A stretch of 64,000 nt of DNA from Sediminicola sp040566555 (GCF_040566555.1 NZ_JBEWYP010000008.1:139620-203619), one strand, 5' to 3'; positions 30,981 to 41,300 are shown, numbered from the stretch's first letter. The notes: generated by a model not told the origin, from the sequence alone. Program-made: numbers and translations.

Positions 30981-33824
30981 TTATTGTTCCACAGGAATAA
31001 AAATATCAAAGGTAACGCCCTTATTTGGCTTTCCTACAGCGCTGATAAAACCATCATGGTTCATAACAATTTTCTTAACGATGGCCAATCCTATTCCTGT
31101 TCCCTCATATTCGTTCTTGCCATGCAGTCTCTGGAATACCTCAAAAATTTTATCCTTGTATTCAGAATCGAACCCTATCCCATTATCAGAATAGGAGATA
31201 TGGCAATACCTTACCTGAGGTATCAGATCAAAATCCTCCATCTCTTCCCCGTTTACTTCCAAACTTGTGATTTTTATGTGGGGGGGAATCCCTGGGATGG
31301 AAAATTTAATGGAATTACTTATTAAATTGCTCATGAGCTGTACAAATTGGAAGGGTATGATGGTTACCTCGCACATATCACCAATTTGCATGCTGCCATT
31401 CTTTGCATCCAATTTCTCCTTTAAATCTAACTGGGCTTCCTCTATGATATCATTTAAGTTGACCTTCTTGAATTCATTGCCGGTGATATTGGTCCTCGAA
31501 TAGGATAGGAGATCTTTTATCAAATTCTGCATTCTGTTGGCAGAATCCTGTATGCGTCCGAAATAATTTTTTCCTGAATCGGAAAGGGTATCACGGTCCT
31601 TTTCTAGGATTCGGGAAATAAAGGTTTGTATTTTACGGAGGGGTTCTTGGAGGTCATGACTGGAGACATAGGCAAAGGATTGGAGCTCCACGTTCATTTT
31701 TTGAAGTTCTTCTATGGAATCTTCCAATTTGTTATTGGACTCCTTTAACATTCGAGTACGTTCCTTTACTTTTTTCTCCAATTCCTTGGAGAACATTTTT
31801 TGTTCTTGGATATCTGTACTTGCTCCCACCCAGCGTTGAATTGTACCATATTCATCTTTTTGGGGGCTAGCCTTGCTTAAAATCCAGTGGTAGGATCCAT
31901 CATATCTCCTAAACCGATGTTCCAAAATAAAATCTTTACCAGTTTTTACGGATTCTAACCATAATCTTAAATTTTCATCCCTATCCTCCGGATGTATGAT
32001 ATCTAACCATCCCAAATCCAATATCTCATCCTGGTTTAAGCCAGTATATTCAAAAACAGCTTTGTTAAAGTAATTTAGGTTGCCATTTGCATCTGAAGTC
32101 CAAATTTGCTGTGGCATCGAATCTGCCAATAATCGAAATTTTTGTTCACTTTCCAATAAGGTCTGTTGGCTTATCTTATCCTCGGTGATATCCCTGAGTA
32201 CCCCTATTAATTTTGTTGGTTTACCTTCATCATCATAATAAATTTTCCCATGGGTCCTAATCCATTTAATTTCTTTGGAAGGAGTGATCAAACGGGCCTC
32301 ATAAAAATATATGCCTGTATTGAAAGCTTTCTCAAAAGCCTTAAGGACAATAGAATCTATATCATCAGGATGAATTTGTTCCCTCATTTCCTCATGGGAT
32401 AGATTGGCGGTTCTATCATGACCAAAAATCTCGGCCAATTTGGGGGAGTAAATAATATTTCTTTTGTTCAGGTCCAACTCAAACGTGGCCATCTCAGCAG
32501 CTTCAGTGGCAAGCCTTAAACGAGTTTCTGCCTCCTCTATTTTTTTGCGGCTCGTTACTTTTTCAGTGACGTCTATGGTCGTGACGATCAAACCTTCTAC
32601 AGTATTGTCGGTACTTATTAAGGGAGAATAGTCAATATCCACATAAAGTTTTCGCATCCCATCATTGCCCATAACAAGAGCGAGAGCCTCCTTTTCTTTA
32701 TAAGGTTTTCCTGTTTCAAGCACCGCGTCCAATAATGCAAGAAATTTTTGATCTATTAATTCTGGGAAAATATCCAAAATTTCCCTTCCCAAAACTTCAT
32801 CTTCGTTTTTGCGCCAAATGTTATTGATCATGGCTTCATTGGCAAGTTCAACGGTATGCTTTTTTCCTTTAAAAACAGTCATGGGTATGGGCGATTGCAT
32901 GACCAGATTCCTAAACTTTCTTTCGCTCTCTAAAAGTGAGTGTTTAGCCTTTACCAATTCTGTGACCTCTACGGCAACTCCTATGGTGCCAAAAATTTCA
33001 CCATCTTCCTTTTTAAGGGCCTGACACATAAGATTGAAGTATCCAATATCGGTATTGCCATATCTGTTGATACTAATTGGAAATTCTGTTCCCTTATAAA
33101 TTTCCCCAGTGTCGTATACATGTTTTAAAATATCTTCAGTCCCCTTTCTAGCTTCTGGAATGGAATCGAATAAAGGCTTTTCCAATAAATCCTGTTCCTC
33201 CATATCTGCCAATTCCAAATAGGCATCGTTGACCATTTCCACAATAAAATCTGGGCCCTTATACACCCCTATACTCACAGGAGCTTGTTTTACAGCAGAC
33301 CTAAACCGCTCATCAACTTCTTCGGCAATGACTTTTTCCATTATCATAGAGGTAGCTTCATTTGAGGTCACAAAAACTCCTTCCGTATTGCCTTTGGCGC
33401 TAATGATCGGACTATAATTTACGGTCCAATAAGCATCCTCCATTTTGCCATTTCTTAAAATTGGAATCAACTGATTTTCTAGATAGATCCCTTTTTGTGT
33501 CTCATATACCTCCTTGAATAAGGGCTTTATGAAATCCCAGGCTTCCGGAAAAGTTTCTGATGTAGGTTCGCCTAGAACGGAAAGGTATTTATTGTCCAAT
33601 CCAAGACTGGGTTTATGGGCGTCGTTAAAAAAACAAAGATATTCTTGCCCCCAAAATATTAACATGGGTTGGTTGGTATGTAAAATGATACTCAAGGATG
33701 TACATAGACTTTGTGGCCATGTTTCAATAGGTCCAAGAGGGCTTTTCGTCCAGTCCTTTTCCTTGATCAACCTGCCCATCTCACCACCTTCATTCAAGAA
33801 GGATAATTTATTATGATGCGTCAT
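30981..33824 (-). CDS. Multi-PAS sensor histidine kinase, soluble
   Basis: 947 residues with no membrane span, so probably a cytoplasmic sensor. Five PAS-like units follow each other (about 25-165, 175-295, 303-425, 430-560 and 565-690; the last two end in WVGASTDIQE- or VLRDITED-type PAC segments). Then comes a short coiled coil (KKVKERTRMLKESNNKLEDS) and the HisKA box with the phospho-acceptor His in SSHDLQEPLRKIQTF (about residue 720). The HATPase domain has an N box (QLMSNLISNSIKF), G1 (SDNGIGF) and G2 (GTGIGLAIV). The ligand is unknown. No receiver is attached; the free receiver at 20009 might be its partner, which is only a guess. Confidence 0.9.
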   Translation of the reverse strand: MTHHNKLSFLNEGGEMGRLIKEKDWTKSPLGPIETWPQSLCTSLSIILHTNQPMLIFWGQEYLCFFNDAHKPSLGLDNKYLSVLGEPTSETFPEAWDFIKPLFKEVYETQKGIYLENQLIPILRNGKMEDAYWTVNYSPIISAKGNTEGVFVTSNEATSMIMEKVIAEEVDERFRSAVKQAPVSIGVYKGPDFIVEMVNDAYLELADMEEQDLLEKPLFDSIPEARKGTEDILKHVYDTGEIYKGTEFPISINRYGNTDIGYFNLMCQALKKEDGEIFGTIGVAVEVTELVKAKHSLLESERKFRNLVMQSPIPMTVFKGKKHTVELANEAMINNIWRKNEDEVLGREILDIFPELIDQKFLALLDAVLETGKPYKEKEALALVMGNDGMRKLYVDIDYSPLISTDNTVEGLIVTTIDVTEKVTSRKKIEEAETRLRLATEAAEMATFELDLNKRNIIYSPKLAEIFGHDRTANLSHEEMREQIHPDDIDSIVLKAFEKAFNTGIYFYEARLITPSKEIKWIRTHGKIYYDDEGKPTKLIGVLRDITEDKISQQTLLESEQKFRLLADSMPQQIWTSDANGNLNYFNKAVFEYTGLNQDEILDLGWLDIIHPEDRDENLRLWLESVKTGKDFILEHRFRRYDGSYHWILSKASPQKDEYGTIQRWVGASTDIQEQKMFSKELEKKVKERTRMLKESNNKLEDSIEELQKMNVELQSFAYVSSHDLQEPLRKIQTFISRILEKDRDTLSDSGKNYFGRIQDSANRMQNLIKDLLSYSRTNITGNEFKKVNLNDIIEEAQLDLKEKLDAKNGSMQIGDMCEVTIIPFQFVQLMSNLISNSIKFSIPGIPPHIKITSLEVNGEEMEDFDLIPQVRYCHISYSDNGIGFDSEYKDKIFEVFQRLHGKNEYEGTGIGLAIVKKIVMNHDGFISAVGKPNKGVTFDIFIPVEQ

Positions 33825-34074
33825 AAACTACAATAATGATACTAGAAGTTTTATACTAAATTCAAAGAAGGGAAATTAGGGAATTAAAGGCAATAGATCA
33901 TTATAGATGCATGGACAACGAAGAGGTTTTAACATGAATTTAAGATAAAATGACCTTGTGGTATGGTGGTCCTAAAATAGACAGTAATCGTCGAAATTGT
34001 TAGGGTTATTATTTTAATCAAATGAGTTAAAATTAATGATTCTCAGCAACTGGTAAAATTTTGAAATCTTAGTT

Positions 34075-34662
34075 TTAACGATTGCCTAGTCCTAAGAAAA
34101 TAAAATCGGTCAGCTGCTTTTCAATTTCTATTCTATTGGCTTTTGAATGCTCATCACTTTTGTCTGTAAATTTATCATACAGCCATCTCAACGTAGATAA
34201 AAAGGATAATGTAGCTATGTCTGGATCCATGGTTCTGAACTTTCCTTGTTCCATCCCAGCTATAATAATTTCCCTCACTTTCTTATTATATTTCATTTTG
34301 AGGTAAATTAATTCGCCGCGTTTTGGTTCATCTAAATTTCTCCATTCATTGACCAATAGGGACAATTCGTATGGTTTTTTTGAAATCATTTGAACATGCA
34401 CGGAAATGATCAAACGCAATTTCTCTTCTGGAGCATAGGAAGATTCCATAATGAGCTCTATAGACTCCAAAAACTCATTGGAAATATCAAAGAGATAGGT
34501 TTCTAACAATGCTTGTTTTGAATCTATGTAATTATAAACATTGGCCACCTTGAAATTTAGTTTTTCAGCGATATCGCGCATTGTTGTTGCTTTATACCCC
34601 TTTTCATGAATCAACTTAAGTGACTCTTCAAAAAACTTTTCTTTTTTGGTGCTTCTGCTCAT
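34075..34662 (-). CDS. TetR-family transcriptional regulator
   Basis: 195 residues. The N-terminal 60 residues hold the TetR helix-turn-helix: KLIHEKGYKATTMRDIAEKL and NFKVANVYNYIDSKQALLE. The C-terminal part is helical and variable, the ligand domain. The product starts MSRSTKKEKFFEESL. Its targets and ligand are unknown; no transporter or enzyme lies next to it. The dyad at 34846 lies about 190 bp upstream and does not have a convincing box on this side. Confidence 0.85.
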   Translation of the reverse strand: MSRSTKKEKFFEESLKLIHEKGYKATTMRDIAEKLNFKVANVYNYIDSKQALLETYLFDISNEFLESIELIMESSYAPEEKLRLIISVHVQMISKKPYELSLLVNEWRNLDEPKRGELIYLKMKYNKKVREIIIAGMEQGKFRTMDPDIATLSFLSTLRWLYDKFTDKSDEHSKANRIEIEKQLTDFIFLGLGNR

Positions 34663-34845
34663 ATGATAAAACTCTATTAGTACTATATGCCCTGCTCCTG
34701 ATAATAACTGTAAAAAACCTCCAAATATTACATGAACATGTGTTCATAAAACGATTAATATGTAAAGGTAGTATGCCAATTGCCAATTATTGTAGTATTT
34801 TAAAGCTGGGACATTAAGTATAGGTAAAATACAAAGGGAGGATTT

Positions 34846-34888
34846 TGATTAAAATCAAGATGGAATGTAACGTAAGAAGATTGTCTTA
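34846..34888 (+). promoter_or_regulatory. Perfect FNR-type box TTGAT-TAAA-ATCAA (34845-34858)
   Basis: The core TGAT-N4-ATCA lies at 34846-34857 (centre 34851.5), and the outer T and A make it a full FNR consensus. The octamer at the standard position (34881, TTGTCTTA) is a poor -7 box. The ATG of the 66-residue gene is at 34902. Confidence 0.5.
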
Positions 34889-34901
34889 AAACAAAAAAAA
34901 T

Positions 34902-35102
34902 ATGACTACAGAAGATGTATATACTACGGTGAGGACCTTAGCCGAATTTAGAGAGTTGTTTGAAGAATCTTTTAAAAAGGCCCAATTGCCCCATGATAAA
35001 CAGATGTACAATGAGCTGCACAAATATTCTGCTTTGTTGGGTAGCTATATGGAGGGGTTACTGGAAGAAGGAATGTTTCCAACAGATCGTGATCATGGAT
35101 AG
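34902..35102 (+). CDS. Small acidic protein behind an FNR-type box
   Basis: 66 residues: MTTEDVYTTVRTLAEFRELF, then FKKAQLPHDKQMYNELHKYS and GSYMEGLLEEGMFPTDRDHG. It is soluble and helical, probably a helical hairpin. No family is recognised. It is preceded by the best FNR match in the window (50 bp from the box centre to the ATG), so it may belong to the same regulon as the USPs. A NUDIX regulator gene follows 70 bp later on the same strand. Confidence 0.55.
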   Translation: MTTEDVYTTVRTLAEFRELFEESFKKAQLPHDKQMYNELHKYSALLGSYMEGLLEEGMFPTDRDHG

Positions 35103-35172
35103 AAGCTAGGAATATATTATTGTCTCATTTTGTGACATTAAATTGTAACTAGTATGGCTTTATTTCTTTTCT

Positions 35173-35922
35173 TTGGGAAAAAAGAGTAGATTGGCGTTTA
35201 AAGAAAACAAGAAACTTCCGCACTTTGAGGAGTATATACCTCATTTGGCTTATGATTCGGTAATCTTCGGATTTAATGGCCGGCAAATTAAAATCTTGTT
35301 GTTGGAATACCACAATACCGGTCTTTTTGCCTTACCTGGTGGGTTCGTTAAAAGAAATGAGCATTTGGATGATGCGGTTAAAAGAGGTTTAAAGGGGCGT
35401 ACGGGTTTAGACAATATTTATTTGGAACAATTCCACACCTTTGGCGATACCACCCGAGCTGCTCCAGAAGTTATGCGAACCATTATTGAGGCCAACAAGA
35501 TGGAAATAGAAGAAGGCAATTGGCTTTTGGATCGGTTTATTTCCGTCGCATACTACGCCTTGATAAATTATGATGATGTTCATCCCATACCAGATGAGCT
35601 TTCAGATTCCATTAATTGGTATGCCATTGACGAACTACCTTCCTTAATGATGGATCACGAAAAAATTGTTGAGAAGGCTCTCAAAACGTTACGGGAAAAT
35701 CTAGACAAAAAACTGACAGGCACCAATCTTTTACCTCCAAAATTTACCATGAAAGACCTGCAACACCTGTATGAGGCTATTTTAGGCGAAGAATTAAGAC
35801 GTACCACATTTCAACGTAAAATGTTGGGAACCAATATACTTATGAGGCACGAAAAATTGTTTGGGGGCGGGGCACATAAAGCACCCTATCTATATAGTTT
35901 TAAGACAATCGGTGATGGTTAA
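35173..35922 (+). CDS. NUDIX-type sugar-responsive transcriptional regulator with degenerate Nudix box
   Basis: About 249 residues. The N-terminal Nudix domain (AYDSVIFGFNGRQIKILLLE) has a Nudix box GGFVKRNEHLDDAVKRGLKG in which the catalytic REUxEE glutamates are gone (R-G-L-K-G-R). The C-terminal 70 residues are a winged helix (TMKDLQHLYEAILGEELRRT, then FQRKMLGTNILM). This is the layout of NrtR/AraR-like NUDIX regulators, in which a dead Nudix domain senses a sugar or nucleotide sugar. No ATG is available near the start: TTG at 35173 or 35191 must be used. An ATG at 35154 lies in another frame and stops after 11 codons. The exported sugar isomerase follows. Confidence 0.8.
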   Translation: MGKKSRLAFKENKKLPHFEEYIPHLAYDSVIFGFNGRQIKILLLEYHNTGLFALPGGFVKRNEHLDDAVKRGLKGRTGLDNIYLEQFHTFGDTTRAAPEVMRTIIEANKMEIEEGNWLLDRFISVAYYALINYDDVHPIPDELSDSINWYAIDELPSLMMDHEKIVEKALKTLRENLDKKLTGTNLLPPKFTMKDLQHLYEAILGEELRRTTFQRKMLGTNILMRHEKLFGGGAHKAPYLYSFKTIGDG

Positions 35923-35984
35923 CAAATTACATTCAAAAAACATAAATCCCAGAAATAATTTTAATAATTAGAAACATTTAAACC

Positions 35985-36851
35985 ATGAAAAAAACAGTTA
36001 GAATTCTCTCATTAATTGCCCTTTTTATAGCAAATAGCTTTATTGGTAGCGCCCAAGAAAAATTTGGGGGCTTAGCACTTTATACGGTTAGGGACGATAT
36101 GGGCAAGAATGCCAAAGCTACCCTACAGGCAGTAGCCGATGCTGGATATAAGAATATTGAATCGGCCGGATATGCCGAGGGGAAATTTTACAATCTGACC
36201 CCGGCAGATTTCAAGGCGTTACTGAATGAGATTGGTCTGACCCCAATAAGTACGCATCAGGGATCCGTGACCCTAGAGAATGCAGATAGTATGATAGCCG
36301 ATGTGAAAGCGGCCGGATTTGAATATTTTGTGATACCAGTACCTCCAATGGGCCTCTTTACATTTAATCAGGAGGACAGATCTATGGGTATGACAGGAGG
36401 GGCTTCCAATCTTGCCGAAATATTGACTACCCTTGGTAAGAAATGTAGCGAAGCGGGATTGAAGTTATTGTACCATAACCATGATTTTGAATTTGTAAAG
36501 GATAAGGATGGCATCGTAACCATTGATTATCTTTTGGAAAACACCGACCCCAAGTTTGTGAACTTTCAAATGGATCTTTTCTGGGTGACCAAAGCAGGTG
36601 CCGACCCAATCGCCTATTTTAAGAAATATCCAGGCAGGTTTATTATCTGGCATGTAAAGGATATGGACGAACAGGGCAGGTTTTCTCCCGTTGGCAATGG
36701 CACTATTGATTTTGAAAGAATTTTGGCCGAAAAGGAACTCTCGGGAATGAAATATTACATGGTAGAGCAAGATATGACCTTTGACGGATTGAAGCCGTTA
36801 GAGGCCATTAAAATAAGTCATAAAGGAATAAAGAAAATAGGGTTTAACTAG
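35985..36851 (+). CDS. Exported sugar phosphate isomerase/epimerase (AP endonuclease 2 fold)
   Basis: 288 residues. A signal peptide (LSLIALFIANSFIGSAQ) is followed by the TIM barrel of the xylose-isomerase-like family: GLALYTVRDDMGKNAKATL, a metal-ligand segment LLYHNHDFEF, then QMDLFWVTKAG and WHVKDMDEQG, and EQDM near the end. Such periplasmic enzymes in Bacteroidota isomerise or epimerise sugars or inositols, or act in 3-ketosugar chemistry. The substrate is not readable. It lies 62 bp behind the NUDIX regulator and could be its target. A terminator is seen 117 bp after the stop. Confidence 0.85.
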   Translation: MKKTVRILSLIALFIANSFIGSAQEKFGGLALYTVRDDMGKNAKATLQAVADAGYKNIESAGYAEGKFYNLTPADFKALLNEIGLTPISTHQGSVTLENADSMIADVKAAGFEYFVIPVPPMGLFTFNQEDRSMGMTGGASNLAEILTTLGKKCSEAGLKLLYHNHDFEFVKDKDGIVTIDYLLENTDPKFVNFQMDLFWVTKAGADPIAYFKKYPGRFIIWHVKDMDEQGRFSPVGNGTIDFERILAEKELSGMKYYMVEQDMTFDGLKPLEAIKISHKGIKKIGFN

Positions 36852-36967
36852 CCGTTAATACCATTTGTTCTTCATTTGCAATTAAATGGAATTAACCAAT
36901 AAAAGCTGCTTGGGTATTTGAATTCAAATAGCTTTAAGAAATTGAGCACTCTAATTTATATAATCAA

Positions 36968-36999
36968 ATACCCCACAACTTCGGTTGTGGGATATTTTT
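36968..36999 (+). terminator. Intrinsic terminator after the sugar isomerase
   Basis: CCCACAAC pairs with GTTGTGGG around a TTCG tetraloop, with further AT pairs and a T run. The rest of the region to 37136 shows no gene. Confidence 0.85.
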
Positions 37000-37136
37000 A
37001 TTTCCATAATGCTGGACAAACGTTTCGGTATTGGGTATTTTCTTTTCGGTTGCCTTAATAGCGGTGCATTTAACCTTTAAAATTAAAGGGAAAGGCCATA
37101 ATAGAAAAAAAAAGATTCAATAAAGTTTCCTAAAAT

Positions 37137-37682
37137 CTAAAATGTAATATTCACAAAGGGGAGTACAGGGCTGGTGTACACGCTTTCATCTTCCTTATAC
37201 AATAAATTGTACTTGGCACCAACCGATATTTTTTCGGTAATATTTAATCCCGCCCCTATAAATAATGCCGAGTCCCAATATGTTTCTTTTACTTCACCAG
37301 TGGGAGTTTCTGTTTTGGTAGATACATTCAACTCCACAAATTCGATTAAGGTGGTCAATTTCTTGATAGGAGTGTACTGGGTTATGATATTGCCCCCAAA
37401 GGTAGTAGTGTTCTGTAAATCTTTGATCGCGGCATAACTCCCTTGAAGTCCAGCTCCAAAAGCGACTTTATTGCTTACGTTATATATTAAATTGGGTGAT
37501 AAACTAATATTGGTGCCACCTACAAAGTTGAGGCCAAAGCCCATCCCAAATTTCAATTTATTTGGCTCTTTTGCAGTACTATCAATTACTTCAATGTTAG
37601 TGACCTGTGAGAACGTACTTTCACTCATTAGCAATATTCCTATGATTACTAAAGATTTTAGTATAGATTCTACTATTTTCAT
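37137..37682 (-). CDS. Outer-membrane beta-barrel protein, small
   Basis: 181 residues. A signal peptide (ILKSLVIIGILLMSESTFSQ) is followed by about ten alternating amphipathic strands, for example KLKFGMGFGLNFVGGTNISL, AFGAGLQGSYAAIKDL and ISVGAKYNLLYKE, and an aromatic C-terminal residue (VNITF) as in outer-membrane barrels. It resembles OmpW- or OMP_b-brl-type proteins. The function is unknown. Its neighbour upstream is the decayed barrel gene remnant at 37814. Confidence 0.75.
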   Translation of the reverse strand: MKIVESILKSLVIIGILLMSESTFSQVTNIEVIDSTAKEPNKLKFGMGFGLNFVGGTNISLSPNLIYNVSNKVAFGAGLQGSYAAIKDLQNTTTFGGNIITQYTPIKKLTTLIEFVELNVSTKTETPTGEVKETYWDSALFIGAGLNITEKISVGAKYNLLYKEDESVYTSPVLPFVNITF

Positions 37683-37813
37683 GTGTATTGGTTTAAAGTT
37701 TAGTCACTTGTAAAATACGTATTTTTTTGGTTTTATTTAACATTATGGCAACTATCAATTGTCACATTTAAGTCTGTATGCTCTTTTACCTAATTAATAC
37801 GTTGTCGTTTACT

Positions 37814-38125
37814 TTATCTTTTTGCAAATGGGTCAATAGAAATCCCAATCTTGAAATAGCCAGTAGGATCCTGACTATTTTTATAAATAAAGTTATTACT
37901 AGGTTTCCCTTTTTCTGTCAATCGATTACTGATGAAATTTTGAATTCCACCTTGGAATGTAGTTATCAAATAATCACTTAATCTATGTTCGTAGATTATC
38001 CCGGATTTTATTTCCAGTTGGCTGTATTCAAAGGTATTAATGAAATTAGAGTTTTCAACATTTATATAAAAACCAGATGAACCAAAACTACTGCCAATTG
38101 AAAAACGACCATTTTCTTTAAAGCC
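37814..38125 (-). pseudogene. 3' remnant of an outer-membrane beta-barrel gene (DUF6268-like)
   Basis: An open segment of 103 codons on the minus strand ends at TAA (37814-37816) and is closed upstream by TGA at 38126-38128. It has no Met at all, so it cannot be a gene as it stands. The product reads GFKENGRFSIGSSFGSSGFY, then YSQLEIKSGIIYEHRLSDYL, TTFQGGIQNF and DPTGYFKIGISIDP. This alternating pattern is that of the last strands of an outer-membrane barrel, similar to DUF6268-type proteins. The rest of the gene is missing. The short repeat GTGAGGC occurs near the upstream edge (about 38122 and 38151 on the minus strand) and may mark the deletion. Family name tentative. Confidence 0.6.
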
Positions 38126-38153
38126 TCACTACAGCAACTAATTATAAGTCGCC

Positions 38154-38333
38154 TCACTTTTTAATCGTGGACAGGAGGGAGGTTATAATCAATCCCATTC
38201 CCAAACCTAGAAGCATACATCCTACGAAGGCTAGTGGAGATTGCTGAAGAAAGAAAAATCCTGCACCTATTCCAATTAGAAGTCCTCCTCCCGTAGCATA
38301 GGAATTTTTATCATTATTTAGTTTGTCACCCAT
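38154..38333 (-). CDS. Two-span small membrane protein at the end of the efflux operon
   Basis: 59 residues, ATG 38333 to TGA 38154. The start MGDKLNNDKNSYATGG is polar; then come two membrane spans (GLLIGIGAGFFFL and VGCMLLGLGMGLIITSLL) with a short loop, and a basic end. It begins 2 bp after the stop of the RND pump gene, so it must be translated from the same mRNA. No family is recognised. Small membrane proteins such as AcrZ modulate RND pumps in enterobacteria; here this is only an analogy, as the sequence is not related. Confidence 0.65.
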   Translation of the reverse strand: MGDKLNNDKNSYATGGGLLIGIGAGFFFLQQSPLAFVGCMLLGLGMGLIITSLLSTIKK

Positions 38334-38335
38334 AA

Positions 38336-41300
38336 TTAGTGAGTTGTTTGAACTTTCATTGTAGCAATTTTCTTAGCTTGTTCTTTCGCTACTGTTCGCT
38401 TGATATCGCCTTTCCAAATGTCCATTACAACATACATCACGGGTACAATGATTACTGTAAATATCAAGGAACTGCTCAAGCCTCCAATCAGTACCATGGC
38501 CAAACCATTTTTCCATTCGGCCCCAGCCCCAGAAGCAAATGCAATTGGAAACATTGCAATTACCATGGCAATGGTGGTCATAAGGATAGGGCGTAATCTT
38601 GATAGTCCTGCGTTTACTACAGCTTCTAAACTGTTCATACCATCTTTTTTGAATTGGTTTGCGGCATCAACAATTAAAATAGCATTCTTGATTACAAGTC
38701 CCACCAGCATGATCAACCCTAAGAAGGTGAATACCCCTAAACTCTCTTGGAACAAGGCAAGGATCAAAAATGCTCCAATCATAGCTGTGGGCACAGAAAA
38801 CATGACCACTAAAGGATAGGCATAGGATTCGTATAATGCCACCATAATCAAATACACCAAGACTATGGACATTAATAAGGCCAGTCCCAAACTTGCAAAA
38901 GCTTCTGTCTGACTTTCTAAATCTCCGCCCATTTCAAAATTTACGCCTTCGGGCAATTCCATATTCTCCAAGGCTACCTGTACTTCTTGGGAAACTGTAC
39001 CTACAGGCCTCCCTACTACTTGTGCTCCAACACTTACACTATTACGCTTATTGTCTCGTTGCAGCTTAGATGGGCCTGTAGATTGATCTACACTGGCGAA
39101 TTGCTGAAGTTCAATGAGCTCCCCAGTTGTATTTAAAAAAGTCACCTTTTTAATATCATCTATATTTTGGCGATCAAATTGGTCCAACTTTACATTGATG
39201 TCGTATTCATTCTCACCGTCGCGAAATTTATATTGTGTATTTCCAGCAAATGCATTTTGCATTGTATTACCCACAGTACTCATAGTAAGATTAAGTGCGG
39301 CCATCTTATCACGGTCTACCGTAATGGCAACTTCCGGATTTCCACCTTTAGCAGAAAGCTCTACTTCACGTGTACTATTTACACCTTCTATGGTCATCTT
39401 TACATTTTGAGCTACATCCATCAATTGATCAATATTGCTTCCGGTCAAAAGAACCTGAATAGGCCCTGCTGTACTACCACCTACCATTCCAACGGCAGCC
39501 GTCTTGAATTTTACTCCAGGAATATTTTTGGTCAATTTTGCTTTTATGTCTCTGGCAAATTGTTCTGATGTTATCGAACGTGCTTCGGGACTAATCATTT
39601 TAGCATTGATTTGAGCTAGGTTTGATGAATTACCACCACCACCAGAACCTGTTCCTACGGTAGAGAAAACGGATGACACAATGTTATCTTTAAGCAAAAT
39701 GTCCTCTACGGCTAGAGTGGCCAAATTGGTTTCTTCTATGGTAGATTCCTTTGTAAGTTCAAGTTCCACGATAAATTCGCCGTTGTCACCGTTTTTTACA
39801 AATTCACTTCCTATGAAGCCGAATGCCAGTAACGATAAGGAGGATATAACCAAGGCCAATAGGGTATAGGCAGTTACGCGCTTGTGTGATAGGGTCCATT
39901 GTAATATTTCCCTGTATATATTATTTACACCGGTCAAAAACTTTTCAAAAGCAATTAAAGGTCGGTGTATAAACTTCTCTTTTCTTAGTGTTATCACCTC
40001 TGAAAAATTGGCAGATAATAATGGCGTCAAAGTAAATGAAACTACTAATGAAATAGCTGTTGCAAAGGCAACAACCACAGCAAACTGCTTTAATAGATCC
40101 GCGATCAATCCGGTTACGAAGGTGATGGGTAGAAATACGGCAATTAAAACAAGGGTTATTGACATTACCGAAAGCCCGATTTTCTTCCAACTTTCCATGG
40201 CCGCTTCCATTCTGGTTTTTCCCTTTTCCATTTCGGCATGTATTTGTTCCAGGACTACGATACTATCATCAACAAGAATACCAACTACCAAGGACAGTCC
40301 CAATAAGGTCATTAAATTAAGGGTGTAGCCCAATTGGTTCATGGCGATGAAGGTTGCTACAATAGAAACAGGAATGGAGACCATGACAATGATGGAGTCT
40401 TTCCAACTTCTTAAAAAGAACAGCATGATAATGGCAACCAAACCTACTGCAAGCATAAGATCAAATATTACAGCATCTGCAGCTTCCAGGGTAAAGACCG
40501 AACTATCTTGAGCAACGGCAATTTTTAAATTCTTGTCCGCATATTCGGATTCTATTTTGGAAATTTCCTTTTTAATATCTTCTGCTACTTGTACGGTGTT
40601 GCCATCGCTTTGTTTGGAAATGGTCAACCCAATAGAGCTAATTCCGTCTATTCTCGAAATTGTTGTTACGTCTTTGGTCGTATCATATACTTCTGCGATG
40701 TCTTCAATCTTTACGCTGGAACCCATTCCTGTACTGATGTCCAACCCTTTGATATCCTCAACATTTCTAAATTTTCCAGAAAGACGTACTGTTACTTGTT
40801 GCTTGTCATTCTTAATATTTCCGGTTGGGAAGTCCAGGTTCGCAGCAGATATAGCTTGGGTCACCTGTAAAATACTCAGTCCATAAGCTTTCAATTTATC
40901 CCTGTCGACATTCACTCGAATTTCACGTTCATTACCTCCAATTACTTGAACCCGAGCTACACCTTCAATACGTGAAAGAGTTTCCTTAATATCGTTCTCA
41001 ACCAAATCGTTAAACTCAGTGATATCCATTTCCGAAGAAACCCCTAAACGCATAATTGGTAAATCGTCAAAGGAGAACTGGTCAACACTGGGCTGATTTA
41101 CTTGGTCTGGCAGTTGCCCAACTATATTGTTAACTTTACGTTGCGCATCCTGTAAGGCTTTATCAACATCGGCATTGTAGGTAAGCTCTACATTTACAAT
41201 GGATATCCCTTCTTGGGAAGTAGACGTTATACTTTTTACACCTTCAATGGCACTAACTGCGTCCTCAATATTTGTGGTTACCGAGTTTTCAACTTCGGAA

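Noticed and set aside
38339..38819. Plus-strand open frames opposite the RND gene
   Set aside because: They are antisense shadows of the pump gene; composition follows its codons.
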